A stretch of DNA of 64,000 nucleotides from Paenibacillus agricola (GTDB taxonomy: Bacteria; Bacillota; Bacilli; Paenibacillales; NBRC-103111). The translations under genes were made by a program, and so were the position numbers. The stretch covers positions 551,577 to 615,576 of the forward strand of contig NZ_JAAOIW010000003.1 in NCBI RefSeq assembly GCF_011440305.1. Reading direction: 5' to 3'. Below are positions 1 to 8,917 of the stretch, one piece after another; the stretch's first letter is position 1; each line of letters starts with the position of its first letter. The notes under the pieces are model-generated. The model made no database searches and had not been told where the DNA came from. It saw only the letters and a program-made list of their open reading frames with translations.

Positions 1-104
1 TTTTAATATTTGTGAGATCGGGCTACATGTCACTTATCATCACTATGAGGATTGTAAACTATGAAGTATACTTTATAGCAAGTGAAAAAAACGAGGTGCC
101 TAAT

Positions 105-470
105 ATGAAGATTAGTGAAGTAGCAAAAATTGTTGACCTTCCTATATCAACTATCCGTTACTATGAGAAAATGGGCATTATCACTGATGATTATATACTG
201 AGAGAACAGAATAATTATCAGAATTATGCTTTAGAAATCATTCATCATCTAGATGTTGTTAAAAATTGTTTAGCTGTTGGTTTTTCAATCAATGATATAA
301 AATCCATGATCTCGAAAAATGGAATATCAAAAGATGAACAAACACGCATTATTAAAGAAAAAATATCAGAAATTGAAGACGCTCAAAAAAAATTAGAGGT
401 TTCCAAAAACAATCTTTACGACATTCTTGAATTGGATATTACGTGTGAGGATGGGTTCGGAAAATATTAA
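105..470 (+). CDS. MerR-family transcriptional regulator
   Basis: A 121-residue protein. The N-terminus carries the MerR winged-helix signature (KISEVAKIVDLPISTIRYYE, with the invariant RYYE), followed by a helical segment and a C-terminal coiled-coil-like dimerisation helix of about residues 80-115. I chose the ATG at 105 because an AACGAGGTG ribosome binding site lies just upstream and the MerR homology starts there; the frame is open further upstream to 12. There is no cysteine cluster of the metal-sensing kind, so the effector is unknown. Such regulators of about 120 residues usually act on a neighbouring pump or reductase gene, but nothing of that sort is visible inside the window. The gene is more AT-rich than the aminotransferase that follows. 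Confidence 0.85.
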   Translation: MKISEVAKIVDLPISTIRYYEKMGIITDDYILREQNNYQNYALEIIHHLDVVKNCLAVGFSINDIKSMISKNGISKDEQTRIIKEKISEIEDAQKKLEVSKNNLYDILELDITCEDGFGKY

Positions 471-475
471 TTTAG

Positions 476-688
476 GGATACTGCGGCAGTAATAAAATCT
501 TCTGGGGCTTACAAGCACCCTATCTATTGTGGGATAAAACGGATGCAAGCGGTAAGCCTGTGCCCTCTGGTGAATATACGTTGATTCTTAAAGAACCGGT
601 AACCTTCGATTATTCGGTAAATGGTAAATTTGAATCGATCGTGACTCACCGCGCGGAAAGTGATATAATATCACCGAACATTTACTGA
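476..688 (+). pseudogene. C-terminal remnant of a BsuPI/FlgD-type Ig-like domain protein
   Basis: Between the MerR stop and the aminotransferase there is an open frame of 70 codons with no usable start. It reads LLWDKTDASGKPVPSGEYTL and then a beta-rich tail. The W-D-x-x-D-x-x-G-x-x-V-P-x-G-x-Y-T pattern is typical of the last strands of BsuPI and FlgD-like Ig domains in secreted or cell-wall proteins. I infer that it is the 3' end of a larger gene whose 5' part was lost or displaced, with the MerR gene now abutting it. It is not expected to be translated. Confidence 0.5.
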
Positions 689-722
689 AACATCAAATGG
701 AAGATGGAAGGATGAATTACGA

Positions 723-2036
723 ATGAACCCTCTTGCTGGGCAGCTCAATAATACAATTGCCAATGAAAATAATAATGTGTACGCGATGTTATCCAACCTT
801 GGCAAAGAAATTTATTTTCCTAAAGTAGGCATTCTTAGCCAATCCGCAGAAGCTAAAGTAAAAGCAACAACCTTTAATGCCACAATCGGCACTGCACTCG
901 AAAACGGCGCTCCGATGCATCTCAAGGTTATTCAAGATACGTTATCCGCATACAATCCCAAGGATTTGTATGAATATGCTCCACCTGCCGGCAAGCCCGA
1001 GCTTCGCACCGCATGGCGCAAAAAGATGCTAGAAGAGAACCCTTCGCTCTCCGACAAAGGCTTAGGCAATCCAATTGTAACGAATGCCCTTACCCACGGT
1101 CTTAGCATCGTAGCCGATTTGTTCGCTGATGCTGGTGATACCGTCATCGTTCCCGACAAAAATTGGGAAAACTATGAGCTGACCTTCGGCATTCGCCGCG
1201 GTGCCGAGCTTCTATTATACCCGCTATATAACAGCGAGCGCCGCTTTAATGCAGAGGGTCTTCGTGAATCCCTGCTTGCACAGCAAGGCAAAGGTAAAGC
1301 GATTGTTTTGTTGAATTTCCCGAACAACCCCACAGGCTACACCCCAGGTGTTGAGGAAGGCAAAGAAATCGTTGCTGTTATTAAGGAAGCCGCAGAAGCC
1401 GGGATTAATGTCGTTGCTGTCACAGATGATGCCTACTTTGGCTTGTTTTTTGAAGAATCGATGCAGGAGTCCTTGGCTGGTCAGCTTGCTGACCTTCATC
1501 CAAGAGTGCTGTCCATCAAGATCGATGGAGCCACTAAGGAAGAATTCGTCTGGGGTTTCCGTGTGGGCTTCATTACTTACGCAGGGCAAAGCGAGCCAAT
1601 GCTTGCTGCATTGGAGCAAAAAACGATGGGCATTATCCGCGCTACCATTTCAAGCGGCCCCCACCCTTCGCAAACCTTTGTGCTTCATGCGTTGAACGCT
1701 CCTGAATTTACAGCGCAAAAACAGGAAAAAGCAGCGATCATGAAAGGCCGTGCCAACAAAGTAAAAGCCATTCTTGACACAGGCAAATATAATGAGGGCT
1801 GGGAGTACTACCCCTTCAATTCCGGTTACTTCATGTGCTTAAAACTAAAAACTGTTGATGCCGAAACATTGCGCGTCCATCTATTGAACCAATATGGCGT
1901 TGGTACGATCGCGCTAGGTGAAACGGATCTGCGGGTTGCTTTCTCTTGCATCGAAGAAAACAATCTCGAAGAGCTGTTCGAAACGATTTACAGTGGTGTA
2001 AAGGATCTGGAAAAGGTTTCAACAACGGTTGAATAA
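723..2036 (+). CDS. PLP-dependent class I/II aminotransferase
   Basis: A 437-residue fold-type I aminotransferase. Visible landmarks are the NFPNNPTG cofactor and substrate loop at about 198-205, TDDAYFG near 234-240 (Asp and Tyr contacting the PLP ring), the Schiff-base lysine K272 in DGATKEEF, and R280, which in this fold usually binds the phosphate or carboxylate. It resembles the aromatic or broad-specificity aminotransferases of Firmicutes; the amino-acid donor cannot be read from sequence. Start ATG at 723 is preceded by a purine-rich GGAAGGA. It stands alone, with a strong terminator directly behind it. Length is slightly above the usual 390-430. Confidence 0.85.
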   Translation: MNPLAGQLNNTIANENNNVYAMLSNLGKEIYFPKVGILSQSAEAKVKATTFNATIGTALENGAPMHLKVIQDTLSAYNPKDLYEYAPPAGKPELRTAWRKKMLEENPSLSDKGLGNPIVTNALTHGLSIVADLFADAGDTVIVPDKNWENYELTFGIRRGAELLLYPLYNSERRFNAEGLRESLLAQQGKGKAIVLLNFPNNPTGYTPGVEEGKEIVAVIKEAAEAGINVVAVTDDAYFGLFFEESMQESLAGQLADLHPRVLSIKIDGATKEEFVWGFRVGFITYAGQSEPMLAALEQKTMGIIRATISSGPHPSQTFVLHALNAPEFTAQKQEKAAIMKGRANKVKAILDTGKYNEGWEYYPFNSGYFMCLKLKTVDAETLRVHLLNQYGVGTIALGETDLRVAFSCIEENNLEELFETIYSGVKDLEKVSTTVE

Positions 2037-2052
2037 ACACCTATCCATAGGT

Positions 2053-2091
2053 AAAAAGGCTTCGGGAACAAGTTCCCGGAGCCTTTTTTTT
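2053..2091. terminator. Bidirectional intrinsic terminator
   Basis: A 12-bp stem (GGCTTCGGGAAC paired with GTTCCCGGAGCC) with a 2-nt loop is followed by eight T on the plus strand and by a TTTTTA run on the minus strand. It serves the aminotransferase gene and can also end the convergent antiporter gene. Confidence 0.9.
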
Positions 2092-2149
2092 GCCAACCCA
2101 ATATTCTGCGGCTAGTTGCTTGACGGAAATGTACCAAACCCCTGCTGGA

Positions 2150-3295
2150 TTACGAGGCTGGTTTTACATCTTTTAACAAATATTTCAACAAAGGTGGAGT
2201 CACCAAGGTGGTGAGAATAATGACGACTACAACAGATGTAAAATAGGTCGCGTTCAGTAAACCTGCTTCCAAGCCGATGGCTGCAATAATTAAAGCTACC
2301 TCTCCACGCGAAACCATGCCTGCTCCAATGACAAAGGATGAATACCAATTAAATCCTGTTAGCTTGGCTCCAAGGCCCGAACCCAATAGCTTCGTCAAAA
2401 CGGACACGATCGTTAAACATGCGATAAAAATAAGTTGGTTGGCAATTCCAACGAAGGTTACCGAAAGCCCGATGCTCACAAAAAAAACGGGGACAAAAAC
2501 CGCATAAGCAATAGGCTCCAGCTTTTGCTCGACGACCTGCTTAAATTCAGTTTGCGAGATGGCAACTCCCGCGGCAAAAGCACCAATAATCCCTGCAACA
2601 CCGAGATATTCAGCCATATAAGAGAAAAATAAACAAATCACAATCCCCGCACTGATCACAGCCTCGGTGACCCGCAATGGTGCCAGCCTCCGCATCACCC
2701 AAGGGACAACCTTCCAGCCTAAGAAGATAACCAAAGCAAAAAATATAACTTTTTTCACGATAACCATACTTAAGCTGATCTCTTCGCTTGTCAAAAAGCT
2801 CATCATCACTGCCAAGCAGATCACTACAATAATATCATCTGCTAGTGCTGCGCCAAGCACGGTAGTGCTTTCCTTACTTTTAAGCTGGCCCAACTCTTTA
2901 AAGGTTTGGACGGAAATACTGACTGAGGTTGCCGAGATCAGCAAGCCCAGAAATAAGGCATGGGAGCTGTCCATCCCTAAAGCTACACCCGTCAGGTAGC
3001 CTCCTCCCATAGGCAGCATAATGCCTCCAATTGCAACCGCTAACGATGCGTTTCGGTTATGGTTTAACTCCTTGAGGTCGGTTTCCAGCCCGGCAAAAAA
3101 CATCAGCAGCAGCACCCCAATCGTACTGAACGCTGTAACCACCTCAGATGGCTGAATCCATCCCAAGAGCGCAGGGCCAATCACGACACCTATGATGAGC
3201 TTGCCAAGCACCGAGGGCTGCCCCAGGCGGACAGCGATATCCCCTGCTATTTTCGTGCTGAGAATAATAATTAACAATTGTAAAAGCCATTCCAC
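2150..3295 (-). CDS. CPA2-family cation/proton antiporter (KefB/NapA type)
   Basis: A 381-residue integral membrane protein with about 12 hydrophobic segments across its length and no C-terminal RCK/TrkA domain, so it is a bare transporter unit. The segment LADDIIVVICLAVMM contains the double acidic motif that marks the ion-binding site of sodium/proton exchangers of the NapA/KefB class, and GLLISATSVSISVQ is the unwound-helix region. Whether sodium or potassium is carried cannot be told. The start is GTG at 3295 with GAAAGGGTGACG upstream. It is a single gene, convergent with the aminotransferase. Confidence 0.85.
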   Translation of the reverse strand: MEWLLQLLIIILSTKIAGDIAVRLGQPSVLGKLIIGVVIGPALLGWIQPSEVVTAFSTIGVLLLMFFAGLETDLKELNHNRNASLAVAIGGIMLPMGGGYLTGVALGMDSSHALFLGLLISATSVSISVQTFKELGQLKSKESTTVLGAALADDIIVVICLAVMMSFLTSEEISLSMVIVKKVIFFALVIFLGWKVVPWVMRRLAPLRVTEAVISAGIVICLFFSYMAEYLGVAGIIGAFAAGVAISQTEFKQVVEQKLEPIAYAVFVPVFFVSIGLSVTFVGIANQLIFIACLTIVSVLTKLLGSGLGAKLTGFNWYSSFVIGAGMVSRGEVALIIAAIGLEAGLLNATYFTSVVVVIILTTLVTPPLLKYLLKDVKPAS

Positions 3296-3387
3296 GTGCC
3301 GTCACCCTTTCATTATAGCCAATTTGTTTTGGTAAGATGGTCCTTTCAAAAGACGATTTCAATAGATGATTTCAAAAGGAGAGCATA

Positions 3388-3424
3388 TAAAAAAAGACAG
3401 AAAGAGCCTGCGTTTGGCAGGCTC
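3388..3424 (-). terminator. Intrinsic terminator of the flotillin operon
   Basis: On the minus strand GAGCCTGC pairs with GCAGGCTC around a 5-nt loop, followed by TTTCTGTCTTTTTTT. It lies downstream of the flotillin stop. The remaining 3296-3561 interval shows no gene. Confidence 0.8.
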
Positions 3425-3561
3425 CTCCGGTGGTTCACGATATTCAGTTCTTTCATTTAGTATAACACATTCGACAAATTATAACACCTAATCCTCTAAA
3501 AACAGCAGATTTTTGGCGGTAGGCTTGGAATCAGCTGAACCAGCCAAAAACAGACCGTTTC

Positions 3562-5181
3562 CTATTGTTTTTCGCCCGGCTCATTGATAGCTTCCATGCT
3601 AACTACCTTGCCAGGAGCCGCCACAAAAGGCTGTGCGTACACTTCATGTGCTGTCGCTGGTGTCACTGGCTGCGACGGCTGGGTGATCTTGTCGGTAAAC
3701 CCTTTAACCAGCGCCTCTAGGTCGATTCCCGAAACGCTTTTCAGCATATCGGGTGCCGTAGCCATCAATTCGGTCACATATTTGCTGACCTTCGTGGCGC
3801 CGCCGCCATTGCCGCCGGCATCAACAATCGTCAGCTTGTCGATATGCGACATTGGCTCGGCAATGCGAGCCGCCAATTCAGGCAGCATCTTGACGATGAT
3901 GTCAAGAATCGCCGCTTCGCCGAACTTGGCGTAGGCTTCCGCCAGCTTCTCCTTGGCCTCGGCCTCGGCAAAGCCTTGCAGACGGATAACATCCGCCTGC
4001 GCGGTACCCTTGGCAAGCTCGACGGAGGCCTCGGAGTTACCCTTGGCTAAGCCCGCCTCCGCGATTGCGATACCCGAGATGCGCACCTGCTCCGCATTCG
4101 CCCTCGCTTCCGCTTCGATCTGGTATTGCCGCGCGTCAGCTTCCCGCATTCGCTTCGACTTGTCAGCCTCGGCCGCCTGCTCGATCGAATAGCGGTCCGC
4201 ATCCGCCTTCTTTTTCACCTCGGAATCGTATTGCTTCTCGCGGCGCAAAATCTCTTTGGTTTCCAGATCGATTTCACGCTCTTTACGGACAATTTCAACC
4301 TTCATCTGCTCTTCAACAATGATTTGCTTCGACTTGGCTTCCTGAATGCCGTAAGCTTGATCGGCTTCCGCCTTGGCCACGTCCTGCTCCTTCTTAAAGG
4401 CAGCAATCTTCAGCTGCTTATCCTTTTCCGATTCCGCAATATTCGTATCCCGCGCAAGCTCGGCCTTCTGGCTCTGCTCCTCTGCATTCGCTTTGGAAAT
4501 CCGTGCATCCCGGGAGGCTTGCGCCTCAGCAATATCCGCATCACGCTTCACTGCGGCAATTCGCGGTTTACCGAGGGCATCCAGATAGCCGTTGTTGTCA
4601 CGCAAATCCTTGATCGTGAAGGAAACGATTTGCAGCCCCATCTTGCGGAGGTCAATCGCGGAAACCTCCTGAACCTTTTGTGCAAACACATCCCGGTTTT
4701 TATAAATATCCTCAACCGTCATACTCCCCAGTATCGCTCTAAGATGCCCCTCTAGTACCTCTTGGGCTTCACTGCGAAGCTCCAGGTCGCTTTTGCCAAG
4801 AAATTGCTCGGTTGCCGTCGCCACATCCTCGATAGAGCCGCCTACCTTAATGATCGCTACACCGTTGGCCAGCACCGGAACGCCTTGCTCCGTATAGACC
4901 TCAGGGGTCGCAATATCCAGCTTATGGGAAAGCAGCGAAATAAATTGGGCTTGCTGAAACACAGGAAGAATAAAGGCGCCCCCACCACGAATGATTTTTA
5001 AGCGGCGGTCCGTTTCGTCATTCATCACATTTTTGGAGCCGAGAAAAGAGCCCGTAATGATCATCGCTTTGTCAGGACTCACCGTTTTATAGCGCGACCA
5101 AAAAGCCAATCCGAGAATAACCAGAACAGCAATTAATAAAATTGGAATTGTTAAATATTCATAGTCAGTAAATGACGGCAA
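3562..5181 (-). CDS. floT: Flotillin-like scaffold protein FloT/YuaG
   Basis: A 539-residue flotillin. One N-terminal membrane anchor (about residues 10-30), then an SPFH/band-7 domain (about 35-210), then a long helical stretch rich in E-A repeats (roughly 210-400) that forms the flotillin coiled coil, and a flexible C-terminus. Flotillins organise fluid membrane microdomains and assist signalling and secretion complexes. The start is TTG at 5181, with AGGTGG seven bases upstream. The partner NfeD gene lies 33 bp upstream on the same strand, as in the Bacillus yuaFG pair, so both are probably one transcript. Length is slightly above the roughly 510 of Bacillus FloT. Confidence 0.92.
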   Translation of the reverse strand: MPSFTDYEYLTIPILLIAVLVILGLAFWSRYKTVSPDKAMIITGSFLGSKNVMNDETDRRLKIIRGGGAFILPVFQQAQFISLLSHKLDIATPEVYTEQGVPVLANGVAIIKVGGSIEDVATATEQFLGKSDLELRSEAQEVLEGHLRAILGSMTVEDIYKNRDVFAQKVQEVSAIDLRKMGLQIVSFTIKDLRDNNGYLDALGKPRIAAVKRDADIAEAQASRDARISKANAEEQSQKAELARDTNIAESEKDKQLKIAAFKKEQDVAKAEADQAYGIQEAKSKQIIVEEQMKVEIVRKEREIDLETKEILRREKQYDSEVKKKADADRYSIEQAAEADKSKRMREADARQYQIEAEARANAEQVRISGIAIAEAGLAKGNSEASVELAKGTAQADVIRLQGFAEAEAKEKLAEAYAKFGEAAILDIIVKMLPELAARIAEPMSHIDKLTIVDAGGNGGGATKVSKYVTELMATAPDMLKSVSGIDLEALVKGFTDKITQPSQPVTPATAHEVYAQPFVAAPGKVVSMEAINEPGEKQ

Positions 5182-5214
5182 TGAAATCCCACCTTTTCCG
5201 ATTTTTTCAAAAAT

Positions 5215-5763
5215 TTAAATATTGAGCTCACTTACGGCAAAATCGCGACCTCGAAGCTCAACGATCACCACCTGTTTCCCTTGGGCAATGGACAAGCCCT
5301 CGAAGCTGACGGCTGGATAGTTGGAAATGCCGGATCTCGTACGAATAATAATTTCTCCATACCCAAGCGTCGGAATCGTTACCGATACTTCGGCTGCGCG
5401 GCCTACAAGCTCATGTACCGAATGCCCAATGGATTGCTCCGCTTTGTTCATGTTCCTCACAAAAAAAATGTAAGTTAGAGCTGACAGCACCATGGCGATC
5501 AATATCGCTAGCACTACAATTAAGGTCGCGCCTAGCATTGTGTATTTATGAAAAATAATTCCTGCTGCGCCAAACGTCGTAATCCCGCCTACCAAAACAA
5601 TCGGCTGCATAAAGTCGAAATGGTTCAAATGTAGCGCTGCTGCTGCACTATCCAGCCAATGTCCAATCACTTCACCGATCACAAGCGAAATCAAGGCGAA
5701 GGCAATCCCGAATATCAAGCAGTTCCAATACACAATTAGCATGGCGCCATCCTCTCCAATCAT
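5215..5763 (-). CDS. NfeD-like membrane protein (YuaF type)
   Basis: About 182 residues with three or four hydrophobic segments in the first 105 residues and a C-terminal OB-fold beta domain (about 115-182, GRAAEVSVTIPTLGYGEI). This is the short NfeD1b form that accompanies flotillins and is thought to assist their assembly. Two starts are possible. ATG 5763 has GGAG six bases upstream, and ATG 5742 has GGAGAGG eight bases upstream; I keep the first. It leads a two-gene operon with floT. Confidence 0.85.
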   Translation of the reverse strand: MIGEDGAMLIVYWNCLIFGIAFALISLVIGEVIGHWLDSAAAALHLNHFDFMQPIVLVGGITTFGAAGIIFHKYTMLGATLIVVLAILIAMVLSALTYIFFVRNMNKAEQSIGHSVHELVGRAAEVSVTIPTLGYGEIIIRTRSGISNYPAVSFEGLSIAQGKQVVIVELRGRDFAVSELNI

Positions 5764-5830
5764 GATTTACTCCAGATGTGATAAGTTCACAGGGAGCCAA
5801 TGGTTTGGTTTTGATTGTGTGTTCTCCTAT

Positions 5831-5860
5831 ATTATACATGAAAACAACAAGCTATGTCAG
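5831..5860 (-). promoter_or_regulatory. Sigma-A-type promoter of the nfeD-floT operon
   Basis: Read on the minus strand: CTGACA, 18-bp spacer, TATAAT, about 70 bp upstream of the NfeD-like start. In Bacillus the homologous operon is under SigW; no clear TGAAAC...CGTA SigW motif was noticed here, so control may differ. Confidence 0.6.
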
Positions 5861-5896
5861 GTTTAGCAGGATGAGGCTGACAGCTGGCAGCAACGC

Positions 5897-5930
5897 AAAA
5901 AAGCCCTTTAAGGAAATCCCCTAAAGAGCC
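5897..5930 (-). terminator. Intrinsic terminator of ilvA
   Basis: On the minus strand an imperfect hairpin (GCTCTTTAGG with CCTTAAAGGGC, two mismatches) is followed by six T. It lies 13 bp after the ilvA stop. Confidence 0.7.
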
Positions 5931-5942
5931 CCACTCACAGCC

Positions 5943-7196
5943 TCAAATCAACAGGTTAAACAGTGTAGCATTTTTGTTGATTTCCACGTATTTAATGCCT
6001 TTGCTTTCCATACGCTCGATTAAAGGACCGTAGTCCTCCTTGTTTTTCAGCTCGATGCCCACTAGCGCCGGACCGTTTTCCTTGCTTGTTTTCTTCGTAT
6101 ATTCAAAACGGGTAATATCGTCGTTGGGTCCTAGAACCTCGTCGAGGAATTCGCGTAAGGCTCCTGCCCGTTGAGGAAATTGCACTGTGAAATAATGCTT
6201 CAGCCCCTCAAAAATCAGCGACCGTTCCTTGATCTCCTGCATCCGTTCAATATCGTTATTGCCGCCGCTAATGATGCAGACCACATTGCATCCGACAATC
6301 TGCTCCCGATAAAAATCCAATGCGGTAATTGACAAAGCACCCGCTGGCTCAGCAACAATCGCATTTTCATTATAAAGCTCAAGGATCGTTGTACACACCT
6401 TGCCTTCGGGAATGACGATAATATCGTCCACTACCTTCTGGCAGATGCCATAGGTAAGCTCCCCTACCCGCATGACGGCTGTGCCATCAACGAATTTATC
6501 GATCTCCGTCAACGTGACGATCTGTCCCTCATCGATTGAATTGCGCATCGAGGGCGCACCCGTAGCCTCTACTCCGATAACCTGTGTCTTAGGGCTGATG
6601 CTCTTAATATAGGTACCCACACCTGCCGCCAAACCACCGCCGCCGATTCCGGCAAATACATAATCGACCGGCTCGCGCATATCATTCATCAGCTCAAGCC
6701 CTACCGTTCCTTGACCAGCAATCACTTTAAGATCATCAAAGGGATGCACGAATTGCATTCCTTCTCGCTCGCTGAGCAGCACCGCTTCCTTCAACGCATC
6801 GTCAAACGTATCCCCCACCAGGATCACTTCAACAAAAGCTCCACCAAACAGCTTGACCTGTTGAATTTTTTGCCTTGGTGTTGTGGTTGGCATAAAGATT
6901 TTACCATGCACCTCCAGCGCCTTGCAGGAATAAGCCATGCCTTGGGCGTGGTTACCCGCACTCGCACATACGACCCCTTTGGACAGCTTATCCGCAGGAA
7001 GACTGCGCATCAGGTTGTAAGCACCACGGATTTTGAATGACCGCACTACCTGTAAATCCTCACGCTTTAGAAACACATTGCAGTTGTATTTATCTGATAA
7101 AATCGCGTTCCTTTGCAGAGGTGTATGAAACACCACATCCTTTAACAGATGGCTTGCCATGATGATATCTTCGAGCTTGATTGTTTGGTTATCCAT
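5943..7196 (-). CDS. ilvA: Threonine dehydratase, biosynthetic, with C-terminal ACT-like domain
   Basis: Deaminates threonine to 2-oxobutyrate, the first step of isoleucine synthesis. The 417-residue protein has the PLP lysine K55 in SFKIRGAYN, the SAGNHAQG substrate loop, the glycine-rich phosphate loop GIGGGGLAAG, and a C-terminal ACT-like regulatory domain (about 330-417) with a single repeat, as in Bacillus IlvA (the E. coli enzyme has two). I start at ATG 7196 because GGGGGGATAC lies just upstream; the frame extends ten codons further. It is transcribed alone. Confidence 0.9.
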   Translation of the reverse strand: MDNQTIKLEDIIMASHLLKDVVFHTPLQRNAILSDKYNCNVFLKREDLQVVRSFKIRGAYNLMRSLPADKLSKGVVCASAGNHAQGMAYSCKALEVHGKIFMPTTTPRQKIQQVKLFGGAFVEVILVGDTFDDALKEAVLLSEREGMQFVHPFDDLKVIAGQGTVGLELMNDMREPVDYVFAGIGGGGLAAGVGTYIKSISPKTQVIGVEATGAPSMRNSIDEGQIVTLTEIDKFVDGTAVMRVGELTYGICQKVVDDIIVIPEGKVCTTILELYNENAIVAEPAGALSITALDFYREQIVGCNVVCIISGGNNDIERMQEIKERSLIFEGLKHYFTVQFPQRAGALREFLDEVLGPNDDITRFEYTKKTSKENGPALVGIELKNKEDYGPLIERMESKGIKYVEINKNATLFNLLI

Positions 7197-7228
7197 ATGT
7201 ATCCCCCCGCTGGTTGTTAATTTCACTT

Positions 7229-7256
7229 ATTATACACCGTAGGGAGAGGCTGTCCA
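7229..7256 (-). promoter_or_regulatory. Probable ilvA promoter
   Basis: TGGACA, 16-bp spacer, TATAAT on the minus strand, 33 bp upstream of the ilvA start. No T-box leader fits in such a short untranslated region. Confidence 0.6.
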
Positions 7257-7287
7257 TAGCTTTTCATAAAAATCAATCAAGAAGCAT

Positions 7288-7334
7288 AGAACAGCCCTCC
7301 CATCCGGCTTACGCCTGAATGAAAGGGCTGTTCT
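7288..7334 (-). terminator. Terminator-like hairpin after the SLH gene
   Basis: AGAACAGCCCT and AGGGCTGTTCT form an 11-bp perfect stem around a 25-nt loop. It is downstream of the SLH protein stop and upstream of the ilvA promoter. The following T tract is weak, so termination efficiency is uncertain. Confidence 0.5.
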
Positions 7335-7413
7335 TGTCGTCGTAGTTCAACCTTTTTCTCATATCTCTCTGTAGTCTATCTCTATGGGTCTTGAGGTCTT
7401 AAGGTTCTGTCTG

Positions 7414-8685
7414 TTATCGAATCACGATCGTATGAACGACCTGGTTGCTACCTCTTAATTCAATGGGGCGGTTCGTTGTCAGCAAGGATATGTCACCTTG
7501 AACGGATACATTCGTTGCTGTGTTGTACACCGCAGTTTGCACCGATCCGCTGCTCAATACCTGATTGATCGTAATCGTTGCTATTTGTGCGTTGGAATTT
7601 AAGGTAAAGGTATTTAAGGTTCCCACCACTGTGAAATCCGTTACCGGATTGTTGCTGGAGGTCAATACTTCTACAAAAATCGCTTTACCTCCATAGGTTC
7701 TCACCAGCACGGAATCGCCAACTCTTAGATCTGTGGCAGCCACTCGGGTACCATTACGGAAAATGTATGCTGTTGCATCAATTTCCACGCTATAAGCTTG
7801 GCCTTCTGTTGTTAAGGTCAGCAGGTTATTGCTCACTAACGCGTTAACAGTTCCGCGAACGGAGGTGTTATCGGGCAGCTGGCTGCCTGTGCGATCCAGC
7901 AATGCAGCTATTTCGGCACGTGTAACGGGATTGTTCGGGCGGAAGGTATTATCCTCATAGCCGTCTACGAGACTTTTCTTGACAGCAACAGCTACATAAC
8001 CAACGGAGCCAGCAGGAATCTTATTGGCATCCTTGAAATTAAGCTTCGTAGTCACTTTGGCTTTTGCTTCATTTTGCAGCTTCAATGCTTTAACCAATAG
8101 CGTCGTAACCCACAAGCGATCGGCTTCCTTCTCTGGCTGTACGGCACTTTCAGATTCCTCGAACAAATCATTTTGCAGCGCTACAGTTACATAACCGGTT
8201 GCCCATGCGTATTTGGACTTTATTTTATCCGCATCGCTAAAGTTCAGGTTAGCTTGCATCGCATCGGCGGCTTCAGCTTGCTCACGCAATCCCATCAATC
8301 GTACAGCAGCCGTAATGGCTTCAATCCGAGTGATCGTCCGGCGTGGCTGGAAGGTTCCATCCTCATAGCCATCAAATACCCGCTTAGAGGCAAGGCTTGC
8401 AATGTAACGCATCGCCCATTCAACGTCGGCACCTTTAACATCGTCAAAAGTTAATTTAACTGCCTTTTTATAGTCTTGTTCATTGAATTTAGTTTGGATG
8501 TTTTGGTAATTTTGTGTCTTTTGTACAGCTTCGACTTTTTGCTTGCCTTTATCGCGATCTTGATCCTTGTTCTTGTCATTTCCTTTGCCATTGTTGTCAG
8601 CAAAAGCTGCCGTGGAACCGCCAACTACCATAACAAGCGCCAAACCTGTCACCATTACCTTCTTGAATACATGTTTCATCATCAT
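7414..8685 (-). CDS. Secreted S-layer homology (SLH) domain protein
   Basis: A secreted protein of about 423 residues. A signal peptide (KHVFKKVMVTGLALVMVVGG, cleaved near AFA) precedes a Lys/Asp-rich linker, then three SLH-like repeats (FDDVKGADVEWAMRYI..., a degenerate FSDADKIKSKYAW..., and FKDANKIPAGSVGYVAV...VDGYEDNTFRPNNPVTRAE). The first and third keep the YEDGTF.P...ITR core used to bind pyruvylated cell-wall polymer. The last 150 residues are a beta-rich domain of unknown role. I start at the first of three consecutive ATG codons, seven bases after AAGGAGA. Confidence 0.85.
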   Translation of the reverse strand: MMMKHVFKKVMVTGLALVMVVGGSTAAFADNNGKGNDKNKDQDRDKGKQKVEAVQKTQNYQNIQTKFNEQDYKKAVKLTFDDVKGADVEWAMRYIASLASKRVFDGYEDGTFQPRRTITRIEAITAAVRLMGLREQAEAADAMQANLNFSDADKIKSKYAWATGYVTVALQNDLFEESESAVQPEKEADRLWVTTLLVKALKLQNEAKAKVTTKLNFKDANKIPAGSVGYVAVAVKKSLVDGYEDNTFRPNNPVTRAEIAALLDRTGSQLPDNTSVRGTVNALVSNNLLTLTTEGQAYSVEIDATAYIFRNGTRVAATDLRVGDSVLVRTYGGKAIFVEVLTSSNNPVTDFTVVGTLNTFTLNSNAQIATITINQVLSSGSVQTAVYNTATNVSVQGDISLLTTNRPIELRGSNQVVHTIVIR

Positions 8686-8917
8686 TTTGGGGTCTCCTTT
8701 TTCCAATTCACTTGGATTATATTATTGGTAGCAAGATATGAATCAGAACCACCTTCGCGAAGTGTTCTTTGGAATACTAAAAGTTTCGCCTTGCGCTATC
8801 CTTTTGTGGGGGTCATTAGGAGCAAGCTGAAAATAATGGTAAACTAAAAAACGAATGGCCATGTTACTATAGATACATGATCACGCAAAGGTATTAATTA
8901 AGGGAGGATTTATAAGC

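Noticed and set aside
4126-4755. A 209-codon plus-strand frame opposite floT.
   Set aside because: It is antisense to a clear flotillin gene whose Glu/Ala-rich coding makes Leu/Phe-rich shadow frames; no ribosome binding site or family resemblance.
7197-7413. T-box or other amino-acid leader in front of ilvA.
   Set aside because: The promoter lies 33 bp from the start, leaving no room for a T-box; the hairpin here belongs to the SLH gene end.
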